A stretch of 10,440 nucleotides of DNA from Psychroflexus sp. (GCA_003565575.1 PXBV01000212.1:1-10440), one strand, 5' to 3'; positions 1 to 7,768 are shown, numbered from the stretch's first letter. Notes: generated by a model from the letters alone, not told the origin. Made by a program: numbers and translations.

Positions 1-589
1 GAAGGAGTATTTTAGACCAAATTTCTGGCCAAATACACCAGACATTAATCCTTACCACCTGCAAGGAAGCAATGAAGCTATGCATTTATTAAGATATGCA
101 CTTGCAGCTACATTATCCAGTAATACTGGACTTTATGGTCCTGTTTATGAATATATGAAAACAGATGCGTTGGCTGGAAAAGAAGAATATGCCAACTCTG
201 AAAAATACGAAATAAGACATTGGGATTGGACAATAGAAAATAAAATTACCTTGCTCATTTCAAAAATAAATCAAATTAGAAAGGAGGAAAAAGCACTACA
301 GCAAACCAATAATATTGAATTTTGCGCATTAGAGAATGATAAACTTATCGCTTATTGCAAATGGGATGAAACAAGAGAAAGCAAAGTGCTCATCGTTGTA
401 AATTTAGATCCACATTATACGCAAAAAGGCACAGTTAAATTGGCTTATGAAAGCCTTGGCATTCCATATGGCCATCCCGTAAGTGTTCATGATCTAGTTA
501 CATCAAACACCTACAGCTGGCATCATGAGTGGAATTATGTAGAATTACATCCGGCCTTACCATTTCATATTTTTAAAATACAAAATTAA
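1..589 (+). CDS. glgE: GlgE, alpha-1,4-glucan:maltose-1-phosphate maltosyltransferase, C-terminal part (5' end outside window)
   Basis: This cytoplasmic GH13 enzyme transfers maltosyl units from alpha-maltose 1-phosphate to the non-reducing end of alpha-1,4-glucans, releasing phosphate. The gene enters from the left edge; the first complete codon is at base 2 and the reading frame is open from there, so the ATG at 80 is internal. About 195 residues remain. They begin with the end of the GH13 barrel, where YFRPNFWPNTPDI and the following LQGSNEAMHLLRYALAATL match the GlgE family rather than TreS. The GLYGPVYEY and SEKYEIRHWDW segments follow, then the C-terminal beta domain with the family-typical NLDPHYTQKG and YSWHHEWNYVEL. 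The catalytic residues lie upstream of the window. The maltokinase gene starts 17 nt downstream, so the enzymes making and using maltose 1-phosphate are adjacent. No ribosome binding site can be judged because the start is missing. Family identification is by recognition of these motifs. Confidence 0.92.
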   Translation, partial: KEYFRPNFWPNTPDINPYHLQGSNEAMHLLRYALAATLSSNTGLYGPVYEYMKTDALAGKEEYANSEKYEIRHWDWTIENKITLLISKINQIRKEEKALQQTNNIEFCALENDKLIAYCKWDETRESKVLIVVNLDPHYTQKGTVKLAYESLGIPYGHPVSVHDLVTSNTYSWHHEWNYVELHPALPFHIFKIQN

Positions 590-606
590 TTAAATGCGAA
601 GATGAT

Positions 607-2241
607 ATGGCGCCAAATCAGCTTTTTACCTTCAAGAGCTCTTGGAATACACTTTTTGAAAACACAGAGTTTACCAAAGCATTTTGTGAGCAGATGCTGG
701 CACCCTACATAATTGAGCAAAGATGGTACGCTGGCAAGTCTAGTAGTTTAAAATATATTGAAATTACAGACTTATTTGAGATACAGAGTGAATTACAACT
801 ATATTATGGGTTAGTGATAGAGGTAAATTTTAAGGAAGCTTTTGTTCAAAATTATTTTTTACCAGTTGCTTATATTGAAGAATCTTCCTTTAGTAGCAAA
901 TCACATATTGCGAACCTCAAGCTTAATTCAAAAGATGGAAAACTCGTTGATGCATTTGAAATAAAAGATTTTCAAAAAATCATTTTTAATAAGCTTCTTG
1001 AAGGAAGAACAGATAAAGATTTAAACCTAGAGTTTAGAAGAGGTAGAGCTTGTAAAGCACAAAGTTTTAAACGTTCTAAACTTATGAATATAGAGCAAAG
1101 CAATACGTCTATCATCTACAACAATGCATACATTCTCAAGTTTTTCAGAAGAGTTTATACTAACCAAAACCCAGATCATGAAATCAGTAAATACTTAACT
1201 AGTAAAGCTCATTTTAACAACACTCCAGGTTATGCTGGGAGCATCACTTTAAGATTTAGCCATAAAAACCTTATCACCTTAGGCTTAATGCAAGAACTGA
1301 TTCCTAATGAAGGAGATGCATGGGACTATTTCTTAAAACAATTAAATCATGCCTTTGAAAATTTACCTAAAAAACAGCTAAAACCCGCAGTAAACCAAAG
1401 CCTTGAAAAATTTAAGCAACTAAATGTTGATGAAGTTGATAAAGCACTATTGAAATGGTGCAAAAAAAGTTTGTTTGAAGATGTTGCTTTGCTTGCCAAG
1501 CGTACTGCAGAAATGCATGCTACATTAGGCATGGAGCGGGTAAATGTATCCTTCATACCACAAGCATATTCTTATGACTATTCGGTATGGCTCAAGAATA
1601 GATTGGTTTATATGCTAGATAACCGTATTAATCTTTTAGAAAACAACCTTCATAAGCTCAAAGGTTTAACTTTAGACTTAGCCAATGATGTTTTGAAAAA
1701 CAAAAAAGAAATCAAAAAACGATTTTTAGATTTTGATGAAACCAAACTGAAAAGTGAGCGCATAAGGATACATGGAGATTATCATCTTGGTCAAGTTCTT
1801 GTTCAAAACAGAGATTTCTTCATTATAGACTTTGAAGGAGAGCCAGAAAGTACCATTAGAGACCGAAAAGTAAAACAACCTCCAATAAAAGACGTAGCAG
1901 GAATGCTGCGTTCCTTTAATTATGCTATATATGCAAGTCTTTTCAACAACTCTAAAGAGCTCACATATCCAATAGAAGATGCATTTCAATTTGCAGATAT
2001 TTTATATTCTAACATGGTTGGCGTATTTTTGAACACATATATAAGTGAGGTACAAAGTAAAAACCTTAATATTGGTTACATAAAAGAGATTGAATTTTTA
2101 CTTGACTACTGCTTGCTTGAAAAAGCAATTTATGAATTAGGTTACGAATTGAATGCACGCCCCAACTGGGCCATAATTCCTTTAAAAGGAATATCAACTT
2201 TACTAAACAAAACACCTTATGAACAAAGTACTAGTCCATAG
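607..2241 (+). CDS. mak: Maltokinase (Mak/Pep2-type), stand-alone
   Basis: Maltokinase phosphorylates maltose with ATP to alpha-maltose 1-phosphate, the donor used by GlgE. The 544-residue protein has the family's N-terminal cap with QRWYAGK at residues 38-44. The kinase fold carries the catalytic-loop motif HGDYHLGQ at 389-396 (D391 is the likely base) and the metal-binding DFEGEP at 408-413, followed by RDRKVKQPPIKDVAGMLRS. This is the phosphotransferase/choline-kinase-like signature typical of maltokinases. At 544 residues it is longer than actinobacterial maltokinases (about 450). It is not fused to trehalose synthase, as it is in many bacteria. The start at 607 is chosen because nearby ATGs (594, 602) are out of frame and the protein then begins normally. 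No clear Shine-Dalgarno sequence is visible. It lies 17 nt after glgE, and its last 23 nt overlap the start of glgB. This implies one transcript and coupled translation. Confidence 0.9.
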   Translation: MAPNQLFTFKSSWNTLFENTEFTKAFCEQMLAPYIIEQRWYAGKSSSLKYIEITDLFEIQSELQLYYGLVIEVNFKEAFVQNYFLPVAYIEESSFSSKSHIANLKLNSKDGKLVDAFEIKDFQKIIFNKLLEGRTDKDLNLEFRRGRACKAQSFKRSKLMNIEQSNTSIIYNNAYILKFFRRVYTNQNPDHEISKYLTSKAHFNNTPGYAGSITLRFSHKNLITLGLMQELIPNEGDAWDYFLKQLNHAFENLPKKQLKPAVNQSLEKFKQLNVDEVDKALLKWCKKSLFEDVALLAKRTAEMHATLGMERVNVSFIPQAYSYDYSVWLKNRLVYMLDNRINLLENNLHKLKGLTLDLANDVLKNKKEIKKRFLDFDETKLKSERIRIHGDYHLGQVLVQNRDFFIIDFEGEPESTIRDRKVKQPPIKDVAGMLRSFNYAIYASLFNNSKELTYPIEDAFQFADILYSNMVGVFLNTYISEVQSKNLNIGYIKEIEFLLDYCLLEKAIYELGYELNARPNWAIIPLKGISTLLNKTPYEQSTSP

Positions 2242-4129
2242 CTTATTCACTGATTTTGACATTGAATTATTTAAAAATGGAACACATTACAGACTCTATG
2301 AAAAGTTAGGCTCTCACCTTATAGAAGTTGATGGCGTAAAGGGCACCTACTTTGCAGTGTGGGCTCCATCAGCAAAGTCTGTTTCAGTGATTGGAGATTT
2401 TAACCATTGGGTAGAGGGTGAACATCTACTTAACGTCCGTTGGGACGAAAGCGGTATTTGGGAAGGATTTGTGCCTGGAGTAGAACAAGGTGCTGTTTAT
2501 AAATATAAAATACATTCTCACCATAACGATGTAAAAACTGAAAAAGCAGATCCTTACGCTAAACGCTGTGAACATCCACCAAAAACGGCTTCAATAGTTT
2601 GGGATTTTAATAAAACTTGGAAAGATGGCCATTGGATGCGTAAGCGGAAGAAAAGAAATGCTTTAGATGCACCAATATCTGTCTACGAAGTGCATTTAGG
2701 CTCGTGGAAACGAAAGGTTGAAGAAGACCGATTTTTAAGTTACACTGAATTGGCAGATGAGCTTGTTACTTACGTCAAAGACATGAATTTTACACATATA
2801 GAATTCATGCCCGTGATGGAATTTCCATACGACCCAAGCTGGGGTTATCAAATCACAGGGTATTATGCCCCTTCTTCAAGATTTGGATATCCAGAGGAAT
2901 TTATGAGCTTAATTGAGACCTTTCACAAAAATGATATAGGCGTCATTTTAGATTGGGTGCCTTCTCACTTTCCTGAAGACGCTCATGGCTTAGGTATGTT
3001 TGATGGCACTGCACTTTATGAACACCCAGACCGAAAAAAAGGCTATCATCCAGATTGGAAATCTTTAATTTTCAATTATGAGCGCCCACAAGTAAAAGCG
3101 TTTTTGATTAGTAATGCCTTATTTTGGCTAGACAAATACCACATTGATGGGCTAAGAGTAGATGCTGTAGCATCTATGCTTTTTCTGGATTACTCAAGAG
3201 AAGAAGGTGAATGGGAGCCTAACATCTATGGAGGAAATGAATATTTAGGTGCAATTGATTTTTTGAAAACCTTTAATGAAGAAGTGTATAAAAACTACCC
3301 TGATACGCAAACTATAGCAGAAGAATCTACAAGTTTTCCTATGGTCTCAAAGCCTACGTTCTTAGGTGGATTGGGTTTTGGCATGAAATGGATGATGGGC
3401 TGGATGCATGATACCCTAGAATATTTTGCTAAAGAACCTATTTACAGAAAACACCATCAAAACGAAATCACTTTCAGTCTAAATTACGCTTTTACAGAAA
3501 ACTTTATGCTCCCTCTTTCTCATGATGAAGTAGTTTATGGGAAGCAATCTCTAGTCAACAAAATGCCAGGAGACCAATGGCAAAAATTTGCTAACCTGAG
3601 ACTACTTTTTGGGTACATGTATTTACACCCAGGCACCAATTTAATTTTTCAAGGTGGAGAATTTGGACAATATGATGAATGGAATTTTGAAAAAAGTCTA
3701 GATTGGCACCTATTAGACCATGAATTCAATAAAGGAATAAACGAATATGTAAAAGATTTAAATCTACTTTATAAGAATCAAAAACCTTTATTTGAAAAAC
3801 AATTTAGCCACGAAGGATTTGAATGGATAGATTATGGAGATGCCGAAAATTCTGTGTTGAGTTTTATGAGAAAAGGTAAATCAGATAAAAATAAAGTTTT
3901 GGCAGTTTTTAATTTTACTCCCGTTCCTAGGGAAAATTTTAGAATAGGCTTACCTGAAGTAAAATCTATAAACGAAATTTTTAACTCAGACCATCAAAAG
4001 TATTATGGTTCAGGAAACTTTCAGAATAAAAAAATTCAAATAAATAAAAAAGCTTGGCATAACAGGTCACATTCTATCGAAATTGACTTGCCTCCTCTTG
4101 CTATGCTTGTTTTAGAATTAAAATCTTAG
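2219..4129 (+). CDS. glgB: GlgB, 1,4-alpha-glucan branching enzyme
   Basis: GlgB cuts alpha-1,4 chains and re-attaches them through alpha-1,6 links, branching the polymer made by GlgE. The 636-residue protein has an N-terminal CBM48 domain (about residues 20-115, with GTYFAVWAPSAKSVSVIGDF). A GH13 barrel follows, with the conserved DWVPSHFPED (region I), GLRVDAVASM with nucleophile D315 (region II), AEEST with acid/base E368 (region III) and LSHDEVVYGK with D436 (region IV). The C-terminal all-beta domain ends with PPLAMLVLELK. The length fits GlgB of the shorter type with one N-terminal CBM48. All catalytic residues are present and no frame disruption is seen. The start at 2219 lies inside the last eight codons of the maltokinase gene and gives the normal family N-terminus (VHSLFTDFDIELFKNGTHY), so translation is probably coupled. 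The assignment is secure. Confidence 0.97.
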   Translation: MNKVLVHSLFTDFDIELFKNGTHYRLYEKLGSHLIEVDGVKGTYFAVWAPSAKSVSVIGDFNHWVEGEHLLNVRWDESGIWEGFVPGVEQGAVYKYKIHSHHNDVKTEKADPYAKRCEHPPKTASIVWDFNKTWKDGHWMRKRKKRNALDAPISVYEVHLGSWKRKVEEDRFLSYTELADELVTYVKDMNFTHIEFMPVMEFPYDPSWGYQITGYYAPSSRFGYPEEFMSLIETFHKNDIGVILDWVPSHFPEDAHGLGMFDGTALYEHPDRKKGYHPDWKSLIFNYERPQVKAFLISNALFWLDKYHIDGLRVDAVASMLFLDYSREEGEWEPNIYGGNEYLGAIDFLKTFNEEVYKNYPDTQTIAEESTSFPMVSKPTFLGGLGFGMKWMMGWMHDTLEYFAKEPIYRKHHQNEITFSLNYAFTENFMLPLSHDEVVYGKQSLVNKMPGDQWQKFANLRLLFGYMYLHPGTNLIFQGGEFGQYDEWNFEKSLDWHLLDHEFNKGINEYVKDLNLLYKNQKPLFEKQFSHEGFEWIDYGDAENSVLSFMRKGKSDKNKVLAVFNFTPVPRENFRIGLPEVKSINEIFNSDHQKYYGSGNFQNKKIQINKKAWHNRSHSIEIDLPPLAMLVLELKS

Positions 4130-4164
4130 ACTTTTCACTACAATTACATCAGAAAAAAAGTCTA
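4127..4164. repeat. 9-bp inverted repeat overlapping the glgB stop codon
   Basis: TAGACTTTT at 4127-4135 is the exact reverse complement of AAAAGTCTA at 4156-4164, with a 20-nt loop. The left arm begins at the glgB stop codon. No T-run follows on the + strand, so it is a poor candidate for an intrinsic terminator. It could be a weak RNA hairpin between glgB and the GH31 gene, or chance in AT-rich DNA. Confidence 0.25.
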
Positions 4165-4199
4165 CATTTCGCCCTTATTAAATTGACAGATACAATTTT

Positions 4200-6599
4200 A
4201 TGATTACAAATACTGAACTTAAACAACAAGGAAATCAATTCCCTAACCAAATTATATCCTTTCATCAAGATGTAGATAAGCTCTATTTTACCACAGAAAA
4301 TGGAGTTATTATGGAAATGACTATCGTAAGGGATAGTGTTTTCAGGTTTCGTTATGGAACAAGACATAATTTAGAAGCCGACTTTTCTTATGCTATTTCT
4401 GAAGACAGGATTACAGGCTACAACAAACTAGAAATCTCTGAAGATTTAGAACACTATATCGTTACTACATCCAAGTTGGTGTGTAAAATTGAAAAAATAA
4501 GTCTTCAAAAGAAAATTTATAACACAAAAGGGGAATTGGTTAATGAAGATGAGCTAGGGTTCCATTATGAAGAAACTTTTGAGTTTGGAGGAAATGTGGT
4601 AAAAATGAGTAAACGCGCTCAAGAAAAAGAAGCCTATTATGGGCTTGGTGATAAACCGATGCACTCCAACTTAAGAGGAAAACGCGTTCAAAATTGGGCT
4701 ACAGATGAGTACGCCTTTTCAAAAGACAGAGACCCTATTTATAAAAGTGTACCATTTTACATAGGCTTACATCACTCCTCAGCCTATGGTATTTTTTTTG
4801 ATAATACTTTTAGAACATTTTTTGATTTTACGCATGAACGCCTAAATACCACAAGTTTTTGGGCACAAGGAGGTGAGATGAACTACTACTTCATTTATGG
4901 TCCAGAAATGAAGAATGTGGTAACCAGCTACACAGACTTAACAGGCAAGGCAGAGCTTCCTCCTATGTGGGCACTGGGTTACCATCAATGCAAGTGGAGT
5001 TACTATCCTGAAAGTAATTTCAGAGAGATTGCTAAAAAATTTAGAGAACATCAAATACCTTGTGACGGTCTGTATTTAGACATTGATTACATGGATGGAT
5101 TTAGGTGCTTTACATGGGATAAAGAAAAATTCCCTCAACCTAAGCAAATGATAAAAGACCTGGCTGAAGATGGTTTTAAAACTGTGGTTATTATTGACCC
5201 AGGCATTAAAATTGATCCAGAATACAGCGTTTATCAAGAAGCTTTGGAAAAAGATTACTTTTGCAAACGAGCGGATGGGCCTTACATGATAGGGAAAGTT
5301 TGGCCAGGTGAATGTAATTTCCCTGATTATACAAACCCTAAAGTTAGGTCTTGGTGGTCTGGTCTCTTTAAAGAATTGATAGGAGATTTGGGAGTAAAAG
5401 GAGTTTGGAACGACATGAATGAGCCAGCAGTAATGGAAGTTCCAAATAAAACCTTCCCAAATGACGTAAGACATGATTATGATGGTCATCCTTGTAGCCA
5501 CAGAAAAGCCCATAACGTCTATGGAACTCAAATGGCAAGAGCTACTTATGAAGGCGTCAAGAAATTTGCTTACCCTAAACGCCCATTTGTTATCACTAGA
5601 TCCGCTTATAGTGGAGCACAAAGGTATGGCTCATCTTGGACAGGAGATAACGTGGCATCTTGGGAACATTTATGGATAGCCAACGTGCAAGTGCAGCGCA
5701 TGTGCTTATCTGGAATGTCCTTTACTGGAACTGATATTGGTGGCTTTGCAGAACAACCAACTGGCGAATTATACGCCAGATGGATACAACTAGGAGTATT
5801 TCATCCTTTTTGTAGAACCCATTCCTCTGGACACCATGGAGACCAAGAGCCTTGGTCTTTTGATGAAGAAGTCCTCAATATATCAAGAAAGTTTATTGAA
5901 CTGAGATATACACTTCTCCCCTATTTATATACCGCTTACTACAAATATTCTGCTCAAGGCGAACCTATATTAAAATCATTGGTTTATTTTGATCAAGCAG
6001 ATCCGCAAACCCATTTTAGGACAGACGAATTTATTTTTGGAGATTCCATTTTAGTTTGCCCTGTTTTGGAGCCAAACTCTAAAGGCAGACGCATGTATTT
6101 ACCAAAAGGAAAATGGTATAATTTCTGGACAAACGAAGTTATCTCTGGAGGAAAAGAACTTTGGGTAGATGCAGATATTGACAGTATGCCAATATTTGTA
6201 AAAGCTGGAGCAATTATTCCTAGATTCCCTGTGATGCAGTATGTTGGTGAAAAATCAATAGACAAACTACAGCTAGACCTTTTTTATAAGGACGGTATTG
6301 AAACTTCTGAAATATTTGAAGATGCTCAAGATGGCTATGATTATAAAAAAGGAAGATTTAGTCTTAGGTCTTTGAAACTGACAGGAAAAAGTAACGACTT
6401 AATTATTCAACAGCACAAATCAGGAACATACATCACGGAATATTCTCATTTCAAGATTAAATTACATGGTATACCGTTTACTATTAAGAGTATCGAAATA
6501 GACAATGTAGAAATTGGTTTTGACGATATTGAATACGATAAGAAGACACAAACCTTAGAGGTATCCAAAGAATTTACAGAAATTCATATTACAGGATAA
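4200..6599 (+). CDS. GH31 family alpha-glucosidase, cytoplasmic
   Basis: This is a retaining glycoside hydrolase of family 31, most likely releasing glucose from the non-reducing ends of maltose or malto-oligosaccharides. Of 799 residues, about 30-230 form the N-terminal beta-sandwich (with YYGLGDKPM). The barrel carries GLYLDIDYMDGF (290-301), the nucleophile motif GVWNDMNEP with D405, the acid/base motif SWTGDNVASW with D483, and CRTHSSG with H541. The C-terminal beta domains follow (EDAQDGYDYKKG, a DUF5110-like region). All expected catalytic residues are present. There is no signal peptide or lipobox, so it should act in the cytoplasm, unlike SusB/SusA-type enzymes. It starts 70 nt after glgB on the same strand, with no strong terminator between, so it is probably co-transcribed. 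The neighbours suggest trimming or recycling of alpha-glucan. Substrate specificity (maltose versus longer chains, hydrolysis versus transglucosylation) cannot be read from the sequence. Confidence 0.9.
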   Translation: MITNTELKQQGNQFPNQIISFHQDVDKLYFTTENGVIMEMTIVRDSVFRFRYGTRHNLEADFSYAISEDRITGYNKLEISEDLEHYIVTTSKLVCKIEKISLQKKIYNTKGELVNEDELGFHYEETFEFGGNVVKMSKRAQEKEAYYGLGDKPMHSNLRGKRVQNWATDEYAFSKDRDPIYKSVPFYIGLHHSSAYGIFFDNTFRTFFDFTHERLNTTSFWAQGGEMNYYFIYGPEMKNVVTSYTDLTGKAELPPMWALGYHQCKWSYYPESNFREIAKKFREHQIPCDGLYLDIDYMDGFRCFTWDKEKFPQPKQMIKDLAEDGFKTVVIIDPGIKIDPEYSVYQEALEKDYFCKRADGPYMIGKVWPGECNFPDYTNPKVRSWWSGLFKELIGDLGVKGVWNDMNEPAVMEVPNKTFPNDVRHDYDGHPCSHRKAHNVYGTQMARATYEGVKKFAYPKRPFVITRSAYSGAQRYGSSWTGDNVASWEHLWIANVQVQRMCLSGMSFTGTDIGGFAEQPTGELYARWIQLGVFHPFCRTHSSGHHGDQEPWSFDEEVLNISRKFIELRYTLLPYLYTAYYKYSAQGEPILKSLVYFDQADPQTHFRTDEFIFGDSILVCPVLEPNSKGRRMYLPKGKWYNFWTNEVISGGKELWVDADIDSMPIFVKAGAIIPRFPVMQYVGEKSIDKLQLDLFYKDGIETSEIFEDAQDGYDYKKGRFSLRSLKLTGKSNDLIIQQHKSGTYITEYSHFKIKLHGIPFTIKSIEIDNVEIGFDDIEYDKKTQTLEVSKEFTEIHITG

Positions 6600-6605
6600 T
6601 TACAA

Positions 6606-6637
6606 ATATGGGCAGATTTTTAAGAATCTGTCCATAT
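6606..6637. terminator. Hairpin between convergent genes, probable bidirectional terminator
   Basis: ATATGGGCAGATT (6606-6618) pairs with AATCTGTCCATAT (6625-6637). This gives a 13-bp stem with one G-T wobble and a 6-nt loop. It starts 7 nt after the GH31 stop codon and ends 3 nt beyond the stop of the Gre-like gene on the other strand. Flanks are T-rich in both directions but contain no long pure T-run, so termination strength is uncertain. Confidence 0.6.
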
Positions 6638-6640
6638 GAT

Positions 6641-7138
6641 TTATTCATAATTGATCTCTATTAACTCTATTTGTCTCACTTCATTACCAAGCTTAAACTC
6701 AAATACATCTCCTTGCCGTTTTGAGTTCATAGATTTTGCTAATGGAGATATGAAAGCAATTTTCTTTTCTTTCACATTGGCTTCATCAACACCCACGATT
6801 TGAAATTCTTGAATCTTAGCATTCATCTTAAACCTTACCTTAGAACCAAATCTAACTTCTTTTGGGTTTTGAAATTTAGGGTCTATAACCTGAGCCATTG
6901 TTAGGCGGTTTTTCAATAATTTCAATTTGCCTTCAATCAGAGAAAGCTCTCTTCTTCTCTCTGTTTCATTTTCTATATCTAGTTTTTTCCTAAGTTGTTC
7001 TAAGTCATCTTTCTCTTTTTCTAGTAAACTTTCGCCAAGCGGGGTGACATAATTGGTTACATGGTCTGGCAGTGAAGCTCTTGGCGGAACTACAACAGGC
7101 TCTTCTTGGTCACTTTCTTTTACAAATCCTCTACTCAT
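6641..7138 (-). CDS. GreA/GreB-family RNA polymerase-binding factor with short coiled coil
   Basis: The 165-residue protein resembles Gre transcription factors, which enter the RNA polymerase secondary channel and rescue backtracked complexes. The N-terminal MSRGFVKE...EEPVVVPPR and VTNYVTPLG segments match the GreB-like subgroup. A coiled coil follows at about residues 34-82, ending in RLTMAQVIDP. The C-terminal FKBP-like domain spans about 92-165, with SPLAKSMNSKRQGD (131-144) in place of the usual SPLGRALLGKKVGD. The coiled coil is about two heptads shorter per arm than in GreA/GreB. It also lacks the tip motif resembling DLSENAEY that carries the catalytic acidic residues; LDIENETE (53-60) is there instead. 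It may therefore compete for the channel, as Rnk or Gfh1 do, rather than stimulate cleavage, but acidic residues remain at the tip. It starts 97 nt beyond the lipoprotein gene, across a strong hairpin. The exact function is open. Confidence 0.8.
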   Translation of the reverse strand: MSRGFVKESDQEEPVVVPPRASLPDHVTNYVTPLGESLLEKEKDDLEQLRKKLDIENETERRRELSLIEGKLKLLKNRLTMAQVIDPKFQNPKEVRFGSKVRFKMNAKIQEFQIVGVDEANVKEKKIAFISPLAKSMNSKRQGDVFEFKLGNEVRQIELIEINYE

Positions 7139-7161
7139 ATATCAACTTCTTTTAATAAATA

Positions 7162-7198
7162 AAGCTGTACAGAATGAAGAATCATTGCTGTACAGCTT
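7162..7198 (-). terminator. Strong hairpin upstream of the Gre-like gene; terminator of the lipoprotein gene and/or leader element
   Basis: AAGCTGTACAG (7162-7172) and CTGTACAGCTT (7188-7198) are perfect inverted repeats. The stem extends inward with AATGA/TCATT (7173-7177/7182-7186) past one bulged base (7187), leaving a 4-nt loop. In the - strand transcript it begins 36 nt after the lipoprotein stop codon and is followed by UAUUUAUU, as expected of an intrinsic terminator. Only 23 nt then remain before the Gre-like ATG. The arms are also near-palindromic themselves, giving the direct repeat GCTGTACAG at 7164-7172 and 7187-7195 (23-bp spacing), so a protein-binding operator is an alternative reading. 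Confidence 0.6.
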
Positions 7199-7234
7199 CA
7201 CCTAACAAACTAAATAAACAACCATGAACTTACT

Positions 7235-7768
7235 CTACTGGTTAAGTTCTGGAGGATACTCCTCCAATATTTTAGCCACAATTTGGTTTATTTTCTTTTC
7301 TTTTTTATCCATGTCAAGACTTAAGATACCAGTACCTAAACCTTGCCAAACAAGTTCATTTTTGGTGGCATCTATTAAGTCTATAAACAAAGTTCCTTCT
7401 ACATTGGTTGACACTGAATTGAATCCTCCAGGCCCCCAGAAGTAGGGGTCCCATCCCCATCCATAACCAAAATTATTCTGATAGATGTTTACATTTTCTC
7501 GGCTTTCTGTAAATATACTAACTAATAAACTTGGATTATCTGTTTTGACCATCCCCTTATTCTTAAGCTCACTTTCTATGGCTCTTAAAATTCGCTTTTT
7601 GTCTAAATCTGAAATTTCTGCTGCATCAATACCAGGTTTATAAAAGGCAAAAGTTCTATAGTTAGTAAAATCTTGTTCTTTATCATAATCAGTTGCTACC
7701 CTTACCGATGAGCAAGACATCAGTAAAAAAAATCCAAGGAAAGTAATAAGGTATTTAAGACTTTTCAT
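7235..7768 (-). CDS. DUF4136 lipoprotein
   Basis: This 177-residue lipoprotein is of the DUF4136 type, common in Bacteroidota and of unknown function. The N-terminus MKSLKYLITFLGFFLLMSC is a lipoprotein signal peptide with the lipid-anchoring cysteine at C19. The mature part has the DUF4136 opening VATDYDKEQDFTNYRTFAF (25-43), a segment typical of the family near 56-90 (LDKKRILRAIESELKNKG), and a glycine/tryptophan/tyrosine-rich stretch at about 99-114. It ends with WQGLGTGIL and a C-terminal helix. No acidic cluster directly follows the cysteine, so surface export by the Capnocytophaga-type signal is not suggested, and a periplasm-facing anchor is more likely. The start gives an intact signal peptide. 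The gene lies 58 nt after the small DUF5522-like gene on the same strand and is followed by a strong hairpin. No catalytic motif is visible. Confidence 0.8.
   Translation of the reverse strand: MKSLKYLITFLGFFLLMSCSSVRVATDYDKEQDFTNYRTFAFYKPGIDAAEISDLDKKRILRAIESELKNKGMVKTDNPSLLVSIFTESRENVNIYQNNFGYGWGWDPYFWGPGGFNSVSTNVEGTLFIDLIDATKNELVWQGLGTGILSLDMDKKEKKINQIVAKILEEYPPELNQ

Noticed and set aside
1..589. Possibility that the leftmost gene is trehalose synthase rather than GlgE
   Set aside because: The segments FRPNFWPNTPDI, SEKYEIRHWDW and NLDPHYTQKG match GlgE C-terminal sequence as I know it, not TreS.
1726..1989. Open frame on the - strand within the maltokinase gene
   Set aside because: It is antisense to the conserved HGDYHLGQ and DFEGEP region. 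It has no domain and is explained by codon use on the coding strand.
4163..4170. TACATTTC as a possible -7 element for the GH31 gene
   Set aside because: It departs from TAnnTTTG at the last base, and no TTG is found at the needed distance upstream.
5076..5621. Long open frame on the - strand (181 codons) inside the GH31 gene
   Set aside because: It lies wholly antisense to strongly conserved catalytic barrel sequence, and its translation shows no recognisable domain or motif. It is a shadow of the GH31 codons.
7224..7445. + strand open frame beginning just before the end of the DUF4136 gene
   Set aside because: It is antisense to the lipoprotein gene, which has a clear signal peptide and family segments. 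The + frame has no recognisable features.
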